This document shows, piece by piece, positions 38,276-48,300 of a DNA stretch of 64,000 bases. Every line of letters begins with the position of its first letter. Positions within the stretch are counted from its first letter, which is position 1. The stretch is taken from assembly GCA_049315825.1 (NCBI GenBank), contig JBMOJK010000003.1, forward strand, positions 1 to 64,000, in the 5' to 3' direction. The notes under the pieces were generated by a model, which was not told the DNA's origin, did not search any database, and saw only the letters and a list, made by a program, of their open reading frames with translations. The position numbers and the translations under genes were made by a program. Origin of the DNA: JBMOJK01 sp049315825 (lineage in GTDB: Bacteria; Patescibacteriota; Gracilibacteria; BD1-5; UBA2023).

Positions 38276-40702
38276 ATGCAGAGCGCAATGCATATATCTA
38301 CACCATTCCCACCTCGGCCATTCTCACTTCGCGAGACTGCTCTTGAGCTCTTCGAAGAAGCCCAGTTCAAAAAACGCGGATCGCGTTTTGAGAAATTCAA
38401 ATCCGATTGGAAACGAGATTCCAAGAAACGTCTTGTTCTCGGACTTACTCTCGCAGGCTGAGCTATCATCGCAACAGCTACTGGTGCTACTGCGATTGCA
38501 GGAGCGATGCTCGCAACCCGTGCAGCCGTTGGAGCGATTGGTGGTTTTCTGACAACAGAGGCTCTGTTTGATATCGGGAAATCAAAACTCTCACAAAGTC
38601 AGATCACTCAACTACTCAACACTATCGAACGAGCTAATGACTTCAACGAAGTCCTCAAAACTATTGCTGAAATCGAACAATCCTATGCTTCGGAACATCT
38701 AGAATCTGCTTTTCGAGAAGCTCAACGAAAAAAGGTGCGATTCGAAGCTGTAAAAAAGATATCTGCCGTAACGGTTGCTGCGGTACTCGGAGTGCTGGGT
38801 GGATCACACGCAGCAGAAGCTGCAACTGAGTCGGTTTCTCAAAGTGCAACTCCTATCGTTCCTGTTCCTACTTCTACCTCTGTTTCAGCGAATTTACCTC
38901 CTATTGCACCTCACAATCCACCTCCTTCCATGAAAGATATTTTCGCGGATATTCGACACGATCATCCAACACAGCGATATGTCACACTCGAACAAAGCAT
39001 CAGACGTATCGAAGGACTTAAACAAGGGATTGCTCTCGAAGAAAGTGAGAAACTCACCACTCTCAACAACGAGATTTCCCGGCTCGTCCATAATCCGAAC
39101 GGCCACATCGCAACGATAATCGATGAACTTGGATATCGTTCACCAGGAGAAACCATAGATCAGGCTGCTCGCAAACTTCAGGAAAAGGATCTTCAAGAAA
39201 TCCTTGAAAAATACATCGAACAAACCACTCCTACAGCAACACCCACACCCACTGACATTATATCCCCAGTTGCACTTCAAAGCACACCTGCATCAAACTC
39301 AACAATCGAACTCGACTCCGCAAGACTCACAACAGAAACACCTCAGGATGATCTAGAACAAAAAGGCTGGTACCACCATGCATTTGGAAAGATACTCATC
39401 GGATGAACTGCCTTATTGAGTGCCTTTGGTATCGGAAGAATGAGTAAAAAAGACGATACGACTACAGTAACACCAACACAAGAAACTACGACAAATCCCG
39501 TAGTGATTCCCCCGATAGTCGAAGAGCCCTCAGAGTCCACGGTAAACACCGTAGCTCAGCCTCCAGTGACACAGGCTGCTGAAAATGATGCTGCTCAAAA
39601 TATCGTCGATGACACCCTGCAAACAACCTCAGTACATAATAATACAACCGAGCATGAACATGCAGCAAATGAGCCTGAAGAAATCTCTATAGAGCAACAC
39701 GTGCGTGATCTCATGAATACTGGAAAGCACTATCAATGGCTCCTTGATCGCGAGAAAACACGGGCCAGTAGTGAAAAAGCACATGTATGCTTTAGAGCAC
39801 CAACGCTTTGAGGGGAGTTTGAGATGAGATTCGAGATCACACACACATCGTATCATTTTGCGGTCATCTGGCACGAAGCAGGCATTGGAAGGCATCATGT
39901 AGACTCTGGAAAAATAGAATCCTCAACAATCCCACGCGACCTCACAGAGCGATCAGTATTCCTACAAGAACTCATCGAAAAGTACTTCTTCGAGATCCTC
40001 GACTATCGCGAAGAACAAAAGACGATGGAAATGCGAAGTCTCCATACGGTCGAGATCACCAAACAAGATCTCAAAGCCATCTACCAGCAACTCGAGCATC
40101 CAGAGACCGTAGCACTTGACCATGAGACGGGTGGTTGGTGGTACATGGATAGTTATCGACTGCACAACGGGAAAATACGGATGATAAATTTGCACAATCC
40201 CCCATATGAGCTCATTGATGCATCACCAGTAATATTCAAGGTGAAGTCAACCGAGACTGGAATGAAGTACGACCATGTTAGAGAGGTAGACTATATGAAA
40301 GCAAACTACTCACACATAGAGACGAAGTGGATGATCGAAAGAAGAGAAGAGGACTTAGAAGTAACTCCTCGTGCATGGTTCAAAACTGGTATGGTCAGTG
40401 GATTTAACTGGCATAAGCATTGCTCAGAAACCCTTCGTCATCCAAGTGGAGGAGATATCAATGATCCAGCATGTGCAACTCTTGCATTTAATAAATCGAA
40501 TGTTCAAGCTCATACTTGGGCCATCCTCACTCCGCTCACAGATCCTCACTTCAGACCAGAATCTCATCAGGTCATCCTGGGGGAACCATGACAACGACGA
40601 TACGTACTCAGTTATTGGGCACTCAATCGAAATCCACAAAACATTCACGGTCGATATACCCACCGAGATCTTCGAAAGATCAACGTAGAGGTGGTCGATT
40701 AA
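38276..40702 (+). CDS. Large multi-domain membrane protein, 808 aa
   Basis: One frame through TGAs at 38459, 39404, 39809 and 40589. Residues 1-55 are soluble and charged; a hydrophobic stretch with Gly/Ala-rich repeats (about 55-90), another at about 160-180 and another near 375-395 suggest membrane segments separated by Pro/Thr-rich linkers. The C-terminal ~260 residues form a soluble domain rich in His and Trp (HETGGWWYMDSYRLHNGK, WHKHCSETLRHPSGGDIND). No family recognised. It is the last UGA-rich gene before the E1/E2 cassette. Confidence 0.65.
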
Positions 40703-40705
40703 TCC

Positions 40706-40773
40706 CCGGCACTTTATGTGCCGGAGGGAGGGTGCTGCGCTATCACTCTCCCTCCGGTGCAGAAATGCACCGG
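40706..40773 (+). repeat. Three consecutive GC-rich hairpins at the E1/E2 operon leader
   Basis: HP1: CCGGCAC-TTTAT-GTGCCGG (40706-40724). HP2: GGAGGGAG (40723-40730) with CTCCCTCC (40748-40755), plus inner GTG/CAC. HP3: CCGGTGC-AGAAAT-GCACCGG (40754-40773). Neighbouring hairpins share GG/CC bases. It lies 3 bp after the stop of the preceding gene and 35 bp before the first ATG of the operon. Confidence 0.7.
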
Positions 40774-40807
40774 AAGTTCATTAACACTCTCGAAGAAAGG
40801 ATTTTCC

Positions 40808-41314
40808 ATGCACTCTTTTTGGACTTTGTTTAAAGCAGATTTTCTGGCGGAGACACTGTCCATGGTGCTCTTTTCTGGAAAACATCCGAGATTTATTGCA
40901 TTCATATTTCTCTTGTTTGTAGGGATCTATTATGTGATTCGTACATGCCTGAGGATTTGCATCTTTGTTATCTGTTTACCATTTCGTACGAAACATGCTC
41001 GGATCAAACACTCGCTCAATACAACTACTCGCGTAGCTCGTAAATTCGGGGATGTTTGTTCTCGTATTAGCTCACACGAGAAGTATCTTCAGATTCAAAT
41101 AACGGGAGAAAATTGGTCCAATCAGATCAATCACATCCTCTATCGAGTCAACAAAGATACTGGTTTGCTTCAGATTTTCATATATCGAAATCATGATTCA
41201 CTTCAGCTGGATTATGCATTTTTGTTGCATCATGCCGGCCTTCCGTACGGTTGTGAACTCACTCATGAGTCACTCCCCTTGATCCACCAAAAAATTCGCA
41301 CCAATCTACTCTAG
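40808..41314 (+). CDS. Membrane protein at start of E1/E2 operon, 168 aa
   Basis: A GAAAGGA ribosome site precedes MHSFWTLFK. One or two hydrophobic helices (about 30-58, RFIAFIFLLFVGIYYV and RICIFVICLPF), then a soluble 100-residue C-terminal part. No recognised family. No TGA. First gene of a six-gene run with spacings of 8 bp or overlaps, leading to the E2-like and E1-like genes. Confidence 0.7.
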   Translation: MHSFWTLFKADFLAETLSMVLFSGKHPRFIAFIFLLFVGIYYVIRTCLRICIFVICLPFRTKHARIKHSLNTTTRVARKFGDVCSRISSHEKYLQIQITGENWSNQINHILYRVNKDTGLLQIFIYRNHDSLQLDYAFLLHHAGLPYGCELTHESLPLIHQKIRTNLL

Positions 41315-41322
41315 GGGTTATT

Positions 41323-41568
41323 ATGAAAGCGTTTATTTCTCTTGTTCTCGTTGGTGGACTTGTTGGCTGCAGTTCTACTCCAGCATACAATCCACCTATT
41401 CAAAAACCTATTACTACCATCGAATCTGTACCAGCCCCCAGCAGACCAACACCCCCCAATAAATTCGATCTCGAAAAACGCAAAAAACGTCTCGAGCTCA
41501 TCCGCAAAGCAACGGAGAGATCATGAAAAAGTATATTATTTGGATTTTATGCTTCATGCCTCTGTTAA
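41323..41568 (+). CDS. Small lipoprotein
   Basis: Signal peptide with lipobox (VGGLVGC, Cys at about residue 16) followed by a Pro-rich linker and a basic helix. Under the standard code it ends at the TGA at 41524-41526 (67 aa), which overlaps the next ATG as ATGA, a classic coupled junction. With TGA as Gly it would run on to TAA at 41568 (81 aa) in an implausible frame. This conflict suggests that the gene comes from a standard-code genome. The 67-aa form is the more sensible product. Confidence 0.6.
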
Positions 41569-42083
41569 GTTTTGCAGAGGTAGCTGGAGATGTAAAAGCC
41601 TTGAAACTACAACTTCAATCAATAAATCAAGAGCGGAAACTCGCTCGCGATAAGGCGAATAGAATCTTTGCAGAATATGAGAAGGGCGAAGTGGATGAAG
41701 ATGAGATCGATCACGAATATCAGGCTATTGAGAGTCAAATTACCGCTCTCAATGGCCAGAAACAAGATATCGAAAATCGTATTAGAAATCTTGAGGTCAC
41801 AGAAGCACAAAAGCCCCTGACACATCCAGTTCCAAAGCCCAAAGAAGTTACCAAAGAATCTACCCCGCCACCTTCTGGCGGACTCGCTTCTTATGGCGGT
41901 AATTTTGTTGCTGATGGCTTACTTTTAGTAGGTCGTATAGTTATCTTCACCATTGCTTTTGTAGTGATACTTTTTTGTATCGGACTCGCTATTGAGATTC
42001 GAGACAAAAACAAAGTATCTTCTATAGAAAAAATTGAATTATCTGGCAAACACAGTGGTCGAGTCCCCGATCATCTACTCTAG
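41523..42083 (+). CDS. Envelope protein with coiled coil and C-terminal transmembrane helix, 186 aa
   Basis: Signal peptide (MKKYIIWILCFMPLLSFA), a long charged coiled coil (about 25-95), a Pro-rich linker with KEVTKESTPPP, and a C-terminal hydrophobic helix (about 135-160, LLLVGRIVIFTIAFVVILF). No family recognised. No TGA. Its ATG overlaps the TGA of the upstream lipoprotein gene. Confidence 0.75.
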   Translation: MKKYIIWILCFMPLLSFAEVAGDVKALKLQLQSINQERKLARDKANRIFAEYEKGEVDEDEIDHEYQAIESQITALNGQKQDIENRIRNLEVTEAQKPLTHPVPKPKEVTKESTPPPSGGLASYGGNFVADGLLLVGRIVIFTIAFVVILFCIGLAIEIRDKNKVSSIEKIELSGKHSGRVPDHLL

Positions 42084-42094
42084 AAAGGACTATC

Positions 42095-42556
42095 ATGCCT
42101 CGTGATACAAACGCCCTACCGAATTGGGTGAAAAAAAATCCGGAAAAGTACAGCAAGCGACTTCAGTACGAAGCAGCTATGCTCTACAAACAATTCCCGT
42201 TTCTTGGCTTTTTCATGAAAGGAGATTCACTACGGATAGAAGGACCTGTAATGTCGGCAAGTCTCAATGTGTATCAGATTCGTGTAGTTTACGAAGCTGA
42301 ATATCCAGCGAGACCGCCAAGCGCCTTTATCATTGATAAAGATATATCAGAGTTTTGTAGTAAAGATGGAAACCGTGGTCACAATTTCCATAACTACGGA
42401 ATGGAAGCCAATGGTCTCGGACTCTGCCTCATGGCTCAAGATGAATGGAGCCCTCAACGTTCTGGTATTTCAGTAGTTGAATATGCAATTGCTTGGGTCA
42501 ATGCATATGAATTTAAGCGTATGCGTGGATACTGGCCATTGCGCGAAACAAAGTAG
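42095..42556 (+). CDS. E2-like (UBC-fold) ubiquitin-conjugating enzyme homolog
   Basis: 153 residues. The features of the E2 core are in order: YPARPPSAFI (about 70-79, E2 PPx motif), a His/Asn pair in RGHNFHN (94-100), catalytic Cys in GLGLCL (Cys 111), then the conserved DEWSP (116-120) and a C-terminal helix. Would accept an activated small protein from an E1 and pass it to a target. Ribosome site GAAAGGA. No TGA among about 11 Gly codons. Lies directly upstream of the 80-aa protein and the E1-like gene. Confidence 0.85.
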   Translation: MPRDTNALPNWVKKNPEKYSKRLQYEAAMLYKQFPFLGFFMKGDSLRIEGPVMSASLNVYQIRVVYEAEYPARPPSAFIIDKDISEFCSKDGNRGHNFHNYGMEANGLGLCLMAQDEWSPQRSGISVVEYAIAWVNAYEFKRMRGYWPLRETK

Positions 42557-42594
42557 TTTTTCATATATCTCAATACAATACAAGGAGCAATATC

Positions 42595-42837
42595 ATGGGT
42601 AGCACAACTAGAACTGAATACAAAATCCCAGGAATGGGTGACGTAGGTACGCCTGGAAACAGACGTCCAATTAATATTTCAGCACTCGATGCAGCCTTCA
42701 AGGATTATCGAGAAGGCGACGGTGTTGTTATGGATCCACGTGGTGTCATTCATGGTGGAAATTCTCGCCCTGCTCAAGAACTCATTAATAATAGTGAGTC
42801 AGTAGCAATACTCATGGATGAACCTACTACAATGTAG
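42595..42837 (+). CDS. Small protein of the E1/E2 operon, 80 aa, possible modifier or adaptor
   Basis: AAGGAG ribosome site. Translation ends ...SVAILMDEPTTM and stops at two successive TAGs. The C-terminal 55 residues could form a small alpha/beta domain (INISALDAAFKDYREGDGVV, VIHGGNSRPAQELI). It lacks a C-terminal Gly-Gly, which a mature ubiquitin-like protein would need, so its role as the conjugated modifier is only a guess. Placed between the E2 and E1 genes, the usual position for the modifier. No TGA. Confidence 0.6.
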   Translation: MGSTTRTEYKIPGMGDVGTPGNRRPINISALDAAFKDYREGDGVVMDPRGVIHGGNSRPAQELINNSESVAILMDEPTTM

Positions 42838-42876
42838 TAGTCCACATTCTCGAATAAAGACAAGGAGAAATACATA

Positions 42877-43743
42877 ATGGATACTGCAGACTGCAAAACA
42901 GGAAGTGGTTTTCGTAATCTAAATCATCTCGAAAACCACTTCCACTCCCCCAATCCACGTCGCGATGCGCTCATTCCTCCTTTGCGGGGAAAGCGGGTCG
43001 TGGTGGTGGGGTTGGGTGGTGGTGCACCGATACCGATTGAGCTTTTGAAGTGTGGTGTGGATGCGTTTGATCTTGTGGATTTCGATATTCTCGAGCCCCA
43101 CAATGCCATCCGTCATCCATGCCCGGCAAAATACTTCGGTCGCCCAAAGGTCGAAGCAGTTGCTGAGTTTATGCGAGAACTCGCCGGATCACAGGTGGAG
43201 ATCAACCCACATGTGATCGATGTATTCAAACATCACGACACCCTGAAAGATCTCATCAACAATGCAGACCTCCTCATCGTTGCAACTGACAGCGAAGCTT
43301 CGCGGTTTTTTCTCAATGAAATCGCCGTCGAAACCAAAACCCCCGCTGTCTACGTTGGAATGTACGAAAACGGTTCTGGCGGAGAAATTTTCGCTGCTAT
43401 GCCCGGACAGGCATGCTATGCATGCCTGTCTCACTACAACCAGCGTGAAACCTTCATGCAACAATACCGAACTGCCACCCGCAAGGGCGACTGCAGTTCA
43501 AATCGCGATACCCTGGCTATGCCAGGCTTGGGTATCGATCAGGGCATGCTCGCCCTCATTGCGGCACGCAAGTCCGTGGAAATCCTTCTTCGTGGAGTGC
43601 AACACTCCCTTCCTCCAGCCGGAGGAAACTGGATCGTGTTCTCGATTTTCGGTATCACCAAAATACTCGAATCTCCGCTTACATGCTTCCAGGGCGACCT
43701 CGCGCAACATTCCAAATGCTTTGCGTGCGGCGATCCGTACTAA
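42877..43743 (+). CDS. ThiF/E1-like adenylyltransferase
   Basis: 288 residues of ThiF/HesA/MoeB fold: nucleotide loop VVVVGLGGGAPIPIELLKCG (41-60), acidic DFDILEPHNAIRH (68-80), KVEAVAEF, ATDSEASRF, and two CxxC zinc pairs (180-183 CYAC, 281-284 CFAC). Cys 206 is a candidate thioester residue. Activates the C-terminus of a small protein with ATP. AAGGAG ribosome site; 39 bp after the small gene. About 25 Gly codons, none TGA; local GC content is higher than neighbours. Confidence 0.87.
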   Translation: MDTADCKTGSGFRNLNHLENHFHSPNPRRDALIPPLRGKRVVVVGLGGGAPIPIELLKCGVDAFDLVDFDILEPHNAIRHPCPAKYFGRPKVEAVAEFMRELAGSQVEINPHVIDVFKHHDTLKDLINNADLLIVATDSEASRFFLNEIAVETKTPAVYVGMYENGSGGEIFAAMPGQACYACLSHYNQRETFMQQYRTATRKGDCSSNRDTLAMPGLGIDQGMLALIAARKSVEILLRGVQHSLPPAGGNWIVFSIFGITKILESPLTCFQGDLAQHSKCFACGDPY

Positions 43744-43746
43744 AAC

Positions 43747-43786
43747 AATCCCCCTTCATAACTCGTAAGAGCGTAGAAGGGGGATT
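43747..43786 (+). terminator. Terminator-like hairpin after the E1 gene
   Basis: AATCCCCCTTC pairs with GAAGGGGGATT across an 18-nt loop. The T tract after it is short. Confidence 0.6.
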
Positions 43787-43819
43787 TACCGGTTGTGGAT
43801 GGATATCGTCTCGTGAATG

Positions 43820-43919
43820 AAGGTGAAAGATGTATATGTATTCCTCGTCGACAAACGCAGTGCGCACTTGAGAGACGTACAGTGAGTCAACTTTGTCATA
43901 CATATACATCTTTCACCTT
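43820..43919. repeat. 100-bp element with 22-bp perfect inverted terminal repeats
   Basis: 43820-43841 (starts AAGGTGAAAGATG) and 43898-43919 are perfect reverse complements over 22 bp, with a 56-bp centre that contains a further 6-bp inverted pair (GACAAA/TTTGTC). No coding potential. It lies between the cassette and the UPF0489 gene. No clear target-site duplication. Confidence 0.7.
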
Positions 43920-43962
43920 CCTAAAGTTTCAACTAATTTAAGGGCACATTTTTATACGCGAT

Positions 43963-44691
43963 CTACCCCTTAAACACCCGCTTCATATATTCAATCGCCC
44001 TTGCTTGATCGATGAAAAATGGACTACTCGCAATCGTGATACACGAAACTTGTCGTGCAAAATGCAGGATCACTTCCTTTTTGAGTTCGAAATCTATATC
44101 GTCAAGATCTTCGCTAAAGAAATCCAGATCCAGATTGAGGATAGAGTTCTTCGAGATGATTTTTCCACGTTCACGAAGCAAATCCCCTTCTCACTCGATC
44201 CGTATCATCTCACCAATAATCCCCTCTTGCATCGCAGGTTTGATATAGTTCCCCACATTGCAGAATTTATTGGTGAATTCGAAGGCCTTCACGAGATCGA
44301 GCGAATCAGGTTTGGAAAATGTATGAACATTTTCCCAAAGATCAGAATGTTCATCGATATGAACAAGTGTCGCCCCATCTTGAATAATCTCTAACTGACG
44401 AGCTTCATACCAGAAATACAGCGCGTGATTATGGTTATCGAAGATCGTGACTGGGATGTTATTCCAGGTGGTTCGGACGAAATGTTTGAGACCCTTTGCC
44501 TCGATGAGCTTCCCATCGTCTTCTGCAACAAAGACGAGCTCATTTCACATCTCTACATCATCAAAAGTCCCATCGATGATACTCGGGATTGTGAGTATTC
44601 CTTGCCAATTTGCAGGTGCTAGAGCACGATTTCAAACCGGCTGATCGAGGGTATGAACAATGTTATACACGCTCAGTACTGAAGAGTTCAT
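43963..44691 (-). CDS. UPF0489 family protein
   Basis: 242 residues, resembling the UPF0489/C5orf22 family with an arginase-like fold: VTIFDNHNHALYFWYEA, TLVHIDEHSDLWEN, FCNVGNYIKPAMQEG, LNLDLDFFSEDLDDID. Candidate metal ligands are His and Asp in IDEHSD and LDLDFF. Open only with TGA as Gly at three positions (about 44637, 44548 and 44187). The ATG 44691 overlaps the end of gmk by 29 bp; a GTG at 44670 is an alternative. Function unknown. Confidence 0.85.
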
Positions 44692-45244
44692 GAAGTCGTT
44701 CGAGAGTTATTTCCAGATCAGCATTTACGATACTCACATCATAAAAATGTCGTTCTTCCATCTCGACGATCGCATTCGCATATCGGGTTGCGAGATCTTC
44801 TGGGGAATTCACTCCTCGTCCGATCAGACGCTCCTTGAGTTCCTCCATAGAAGGTGGCTCAAGGAAAATACTCGTCACAGCATAACCCGCATCTTCGAGT
44901 ACCGGTTTGAGATGCACCATCCCCTGTGGATCGATGATATAGAGCGGTTTCTTCCCAAGTGCAACAATGCGCTCGAGTTCAGCAAAAGTCGATCCATAGT
45001 AGTTCCCATGAACTGCCGCATATTCAATGAGTTCATTCTTCGCGTGTATGGCACGTGTGAAGTCCGCAGTATCCCAAAAATGATAGTGAACTCCGTCGAT
45101 CTCCCCTGGTCGGATAGTTCGAGAAGTGGTAGTAACCACCTTTTCGATGGAAGTTTCTGGGCGAGCGGATTTATATGTTTCCCAAACAGTGGTTTTTCCA
45201 ACTGCAGAGGGCCCTGAGAGAATGAAAACTTGTGGCTGATCCAT
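44663..45244 (-). CDS. gmk: Guanylate kinase
   Basis: 193 residues: P-loop VFILSGPSAVGKTTV, TTTSRTIRPGEIDGVHYHFWD (GMP-binding), HGNYYGST, ...and lid region LKERLIGRG. Phosphorylates GMP to GDP. I start at MDQPQVFIL; an upstream frame adds 20 residues without family support. No TGA. Overlaps the UPF0489 gene. Confidence 0.96.
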   Translation of the reverse strand: MDQPQVFILSGPSAVGKTTVWETYKSARPETSIEKVVTTTSRTIRPGEIDGVHYHFWDTADFTRAIHAKNELIEYAAVHGNYYGSTFAELERIVALGKKPLYIIDPQGMVHLKPVLEDAGYAVTSIFLEPPSMEELKERLIGRGVNSPEDLATRYANAIVEMEERHFYDVSIVNADLEITLERLHELFSTERV

Positions 45245-45323
45245 AGAGATGAGATGATTATCTACTCGTATTAAAATAAGTCTATCCGCTGCATATTTCG
45301 ACACAAGATATGAGAAAATAAAA

Positions 45324-45354
45324 AAATATAAAGCGACATTGTCGCTTTATATTT
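45324..45354 (-). terminator. Terminator of the macroglobulin gene
   Basis: A perfect 14-bp stem (AAATATAAAGCGAC/GTCGCTTTATATTT), loop ATT, T run on the minus strand. Confidence 0.9.
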
Positions 45355-45364
45355 TTTGCGTGGT

Positions 45365-48300
45365 TTATTCTACAACGATTTCCTTCCCTGCACTTCGTCC
45401 GAAGACTTCTGAGTTTGAGAACTCGAAGGCCCGTGATGGACGAACGGAGTATGTTCCAGCATGGGTCATGCGGATCGTGTAAGCAAATCCGTAGTCACCA
45501 CTGCCGAGAGTGTTAGCAGTTGCGAAGTAGCGATCATCACGGTACTCTTCGTGATCGAAGATGGATGTACTGTATCCTGTATCGACGGTCTTTGTATCAG
45601 ATTGAATCTGACCTGTGAGCTCGTTGACACTCGGGATATTCACCGCACTTGTTACAACCGCTTCCTTGGTCTCAGTGGCAAGTTTCGTGTTTACGAGTTC
45701 TGCACCAGATGGGATAAATCCTTCGAATGCAGGCTGTTTACGGGCTTCACTCGTGATGAGTCGAGTATACGCAAATACCAGATCTCCTACCTTAAATTTC
45801 GACTGCGGAGTGAGGTAGTTGACGATATCTTTTGGATATTTGAGCGCTGAATATTCGATGTCACCAGCGATGTATTTCTTCCATTCATCAGACTTGAGTG
45901 CTTCTACTCGCTTGTACTCTGAGAGAAGATAGTACTGGGTATCTACATAGAATCCTTCATCTCGTGCCAGGATATCCTTGGTAGGAAGCGTGTACGAGAG
46001 GGTGATATCGTAGTAGAGCGACCCCTTCCCCGTTTTGTCGAAGACAAATGTAGAATTCTTTGGAAGGTCTCGAACGAGAACAGATTTTGAGAATGTTGTA
46101 AATCGATCCGCTCCCGCGATTTTTTGTTCTGCGAGGAGATTCTCGTCTGACTTGATGCGAGCAACCATGTCTACATCTTTGAGTTCACCTGTCTTTGTGA
46201 GATACACACTCAGTGATCGGATGATTGACGCGGTTTCATTTGGTGATCCGTATCCTCCGTCGGCTTTCTTGGATCCAAGAAGGAATCGATTCATATTATC
46301 GATCACAGATGCGATATCCTTGAATTGATCACGGCCAAGCAGTGATACTACTTCAACAAATGCTGCAGTATTCTCGATGCGTGAATACTCGCCATATCCA
46401 CCAACGAATGCACCTCGTGGATTTACGACCACATCGTTCTTGAGAATGGTATCAATGCGTGATTTTGCATCAGCGAGGAGGGTCTTACGATCGCTTTCTG
46501 GGAGATCTTTTTGATCTGCGAGAGCGGCGATAGTTCGAAGATAGATGAAGACATCCGATGGAGAGAATAATTTCGTATCTACGAGTTTGAACATCTTACG
46601 AGATTCAGTATCGGTTGGCTGAAGTTTGAGAATAGCTTCGATTGCCTCGAGACGTGCACCTTCTGAATACTTGCAGTCGTAGAATTCATTTGGAGTACAG
46701 CCTTCGGTTTTCCCTATATAGAAGCGCTCTCGCAGATACTTCACTGCCTGAGACTCCACACCTGAATCCACTGGGAATCCAAGCATCTTGAGTTCACCGA
46801 TCGTACGCACCACATAGGCGGTGAGTGCAAAATCCGGAGACTCTCGTGGTGTATCGTTCCAGTAGGTAAACCCTCCGTTGTTCCTCTGGAATTGTCCGAT
46901 CGTTGCGAGGTAATCCTGGATGGCATCTTTGAGTGGCACTTTGATGTATCCAGTCTGTGCATCGATGTATTTATCGAGCATGATCTGAGAGAGATCAAAT
47001 GGTTCACCCATCGAGTCGTAAAGCTTCTTCATCTCGATATTTGGCACGAGCGTGTAGGTTCGATTCCATGACGAAGCGTATGGATATTCTCGAAGGTATT
47101 CCATGCCGTTCTTGAGACCGCTCAGTGCAGATGCACCATAGTTAATCTGAACAAGGGATTCTGGGTTCATTCCTTCAAGCTGAATTCGCTCATCCGCTGA
47201 GACACCTGATGTCTTCCCTGCTGTAGAAGTCTGCTCTGGGGTAGATGACGGATAAATCGGAAGTGTTGCTTCGATCACATCTTCGTTTCCATCTGCGTCC
47301 GTTGCCTTGAAGGTGATCTTCGAAGCAAATGCAGGTTTTACTTCTGGATTTGAATGCGGAGTCATCTTGAATCGTACGACCGTAGATTCGCCATTCTTAA
47401 CTCGCATCTTGATCGCAGATCCATCCATGTCGGCATTGTCCGCTGACGCACTTACCGTGATATCTACATCCTTGCCAGTCTTGTTGAAGATACTTGGTGC
47501 GAGGACGACTTTATCACCTGATATGAGGAATCTTGGAAGATTTTCTGAGATGAGGAGTGCTTTGGTAGTCATGATCGATGCTCGACCTACTCCGACCTTG
47601 TTGCCCACTGGAGTGGATACGACTGATTCGATCACCCATGTTGTGAGATTGTCTGGGAGTTTGTCGGTCGAGATTTTTGCTTCACCGTTTGCATCGGTAT
47701 TGAAGTCAGATTTCCAGAAAGCAGTATCCTTGAATGTTCCGCGCTTTTTCTTGGCATCACCTCCCTTCTGTCCATCACCGGCTCCACCCTTTTCACCGTT
47801 TCCAGTGTTCTTCACTTCGAGCTTTTCGATGAGGTTCGTGAGTGAGAGATACGTGCGAGTTCCGAGGTATCGCTTCATATCATAGAAGAATGCGAATGGA
47901 TTCTTCTGAGGATTTCCCATGAGTGCGAGAACACTTTCATCGACGATCGAGAGTGATCCGTTCGCATTTGCGACTGGCTTTCCTTCTGAGTCTTTTACTC
48001 GGACTGTCACCTCAACTGGATCAGCTGGGAGATAGCGAGTCTTCGATGGAACAACTTCTACGGAGAGTTTTTTCTCATCAGAGACCACCTTGATCACCGC
48101 GAGTGCTCGCTTGTAAACTGGGAGGTCCATCTTTTCATCCTGTCCGATGAGATAGACTTTGACGTAAATATTTGGGATGAAACTTGTTTGGATCGGAAGC
48201 TCGATCTTTTCTGAATATCCTGTGATATCTTTCACGTACGAGTCGATCACTGCGTCGTCCTTCTCGATAGAAACAAAGTATTTACCAGACTTCACTGGAG

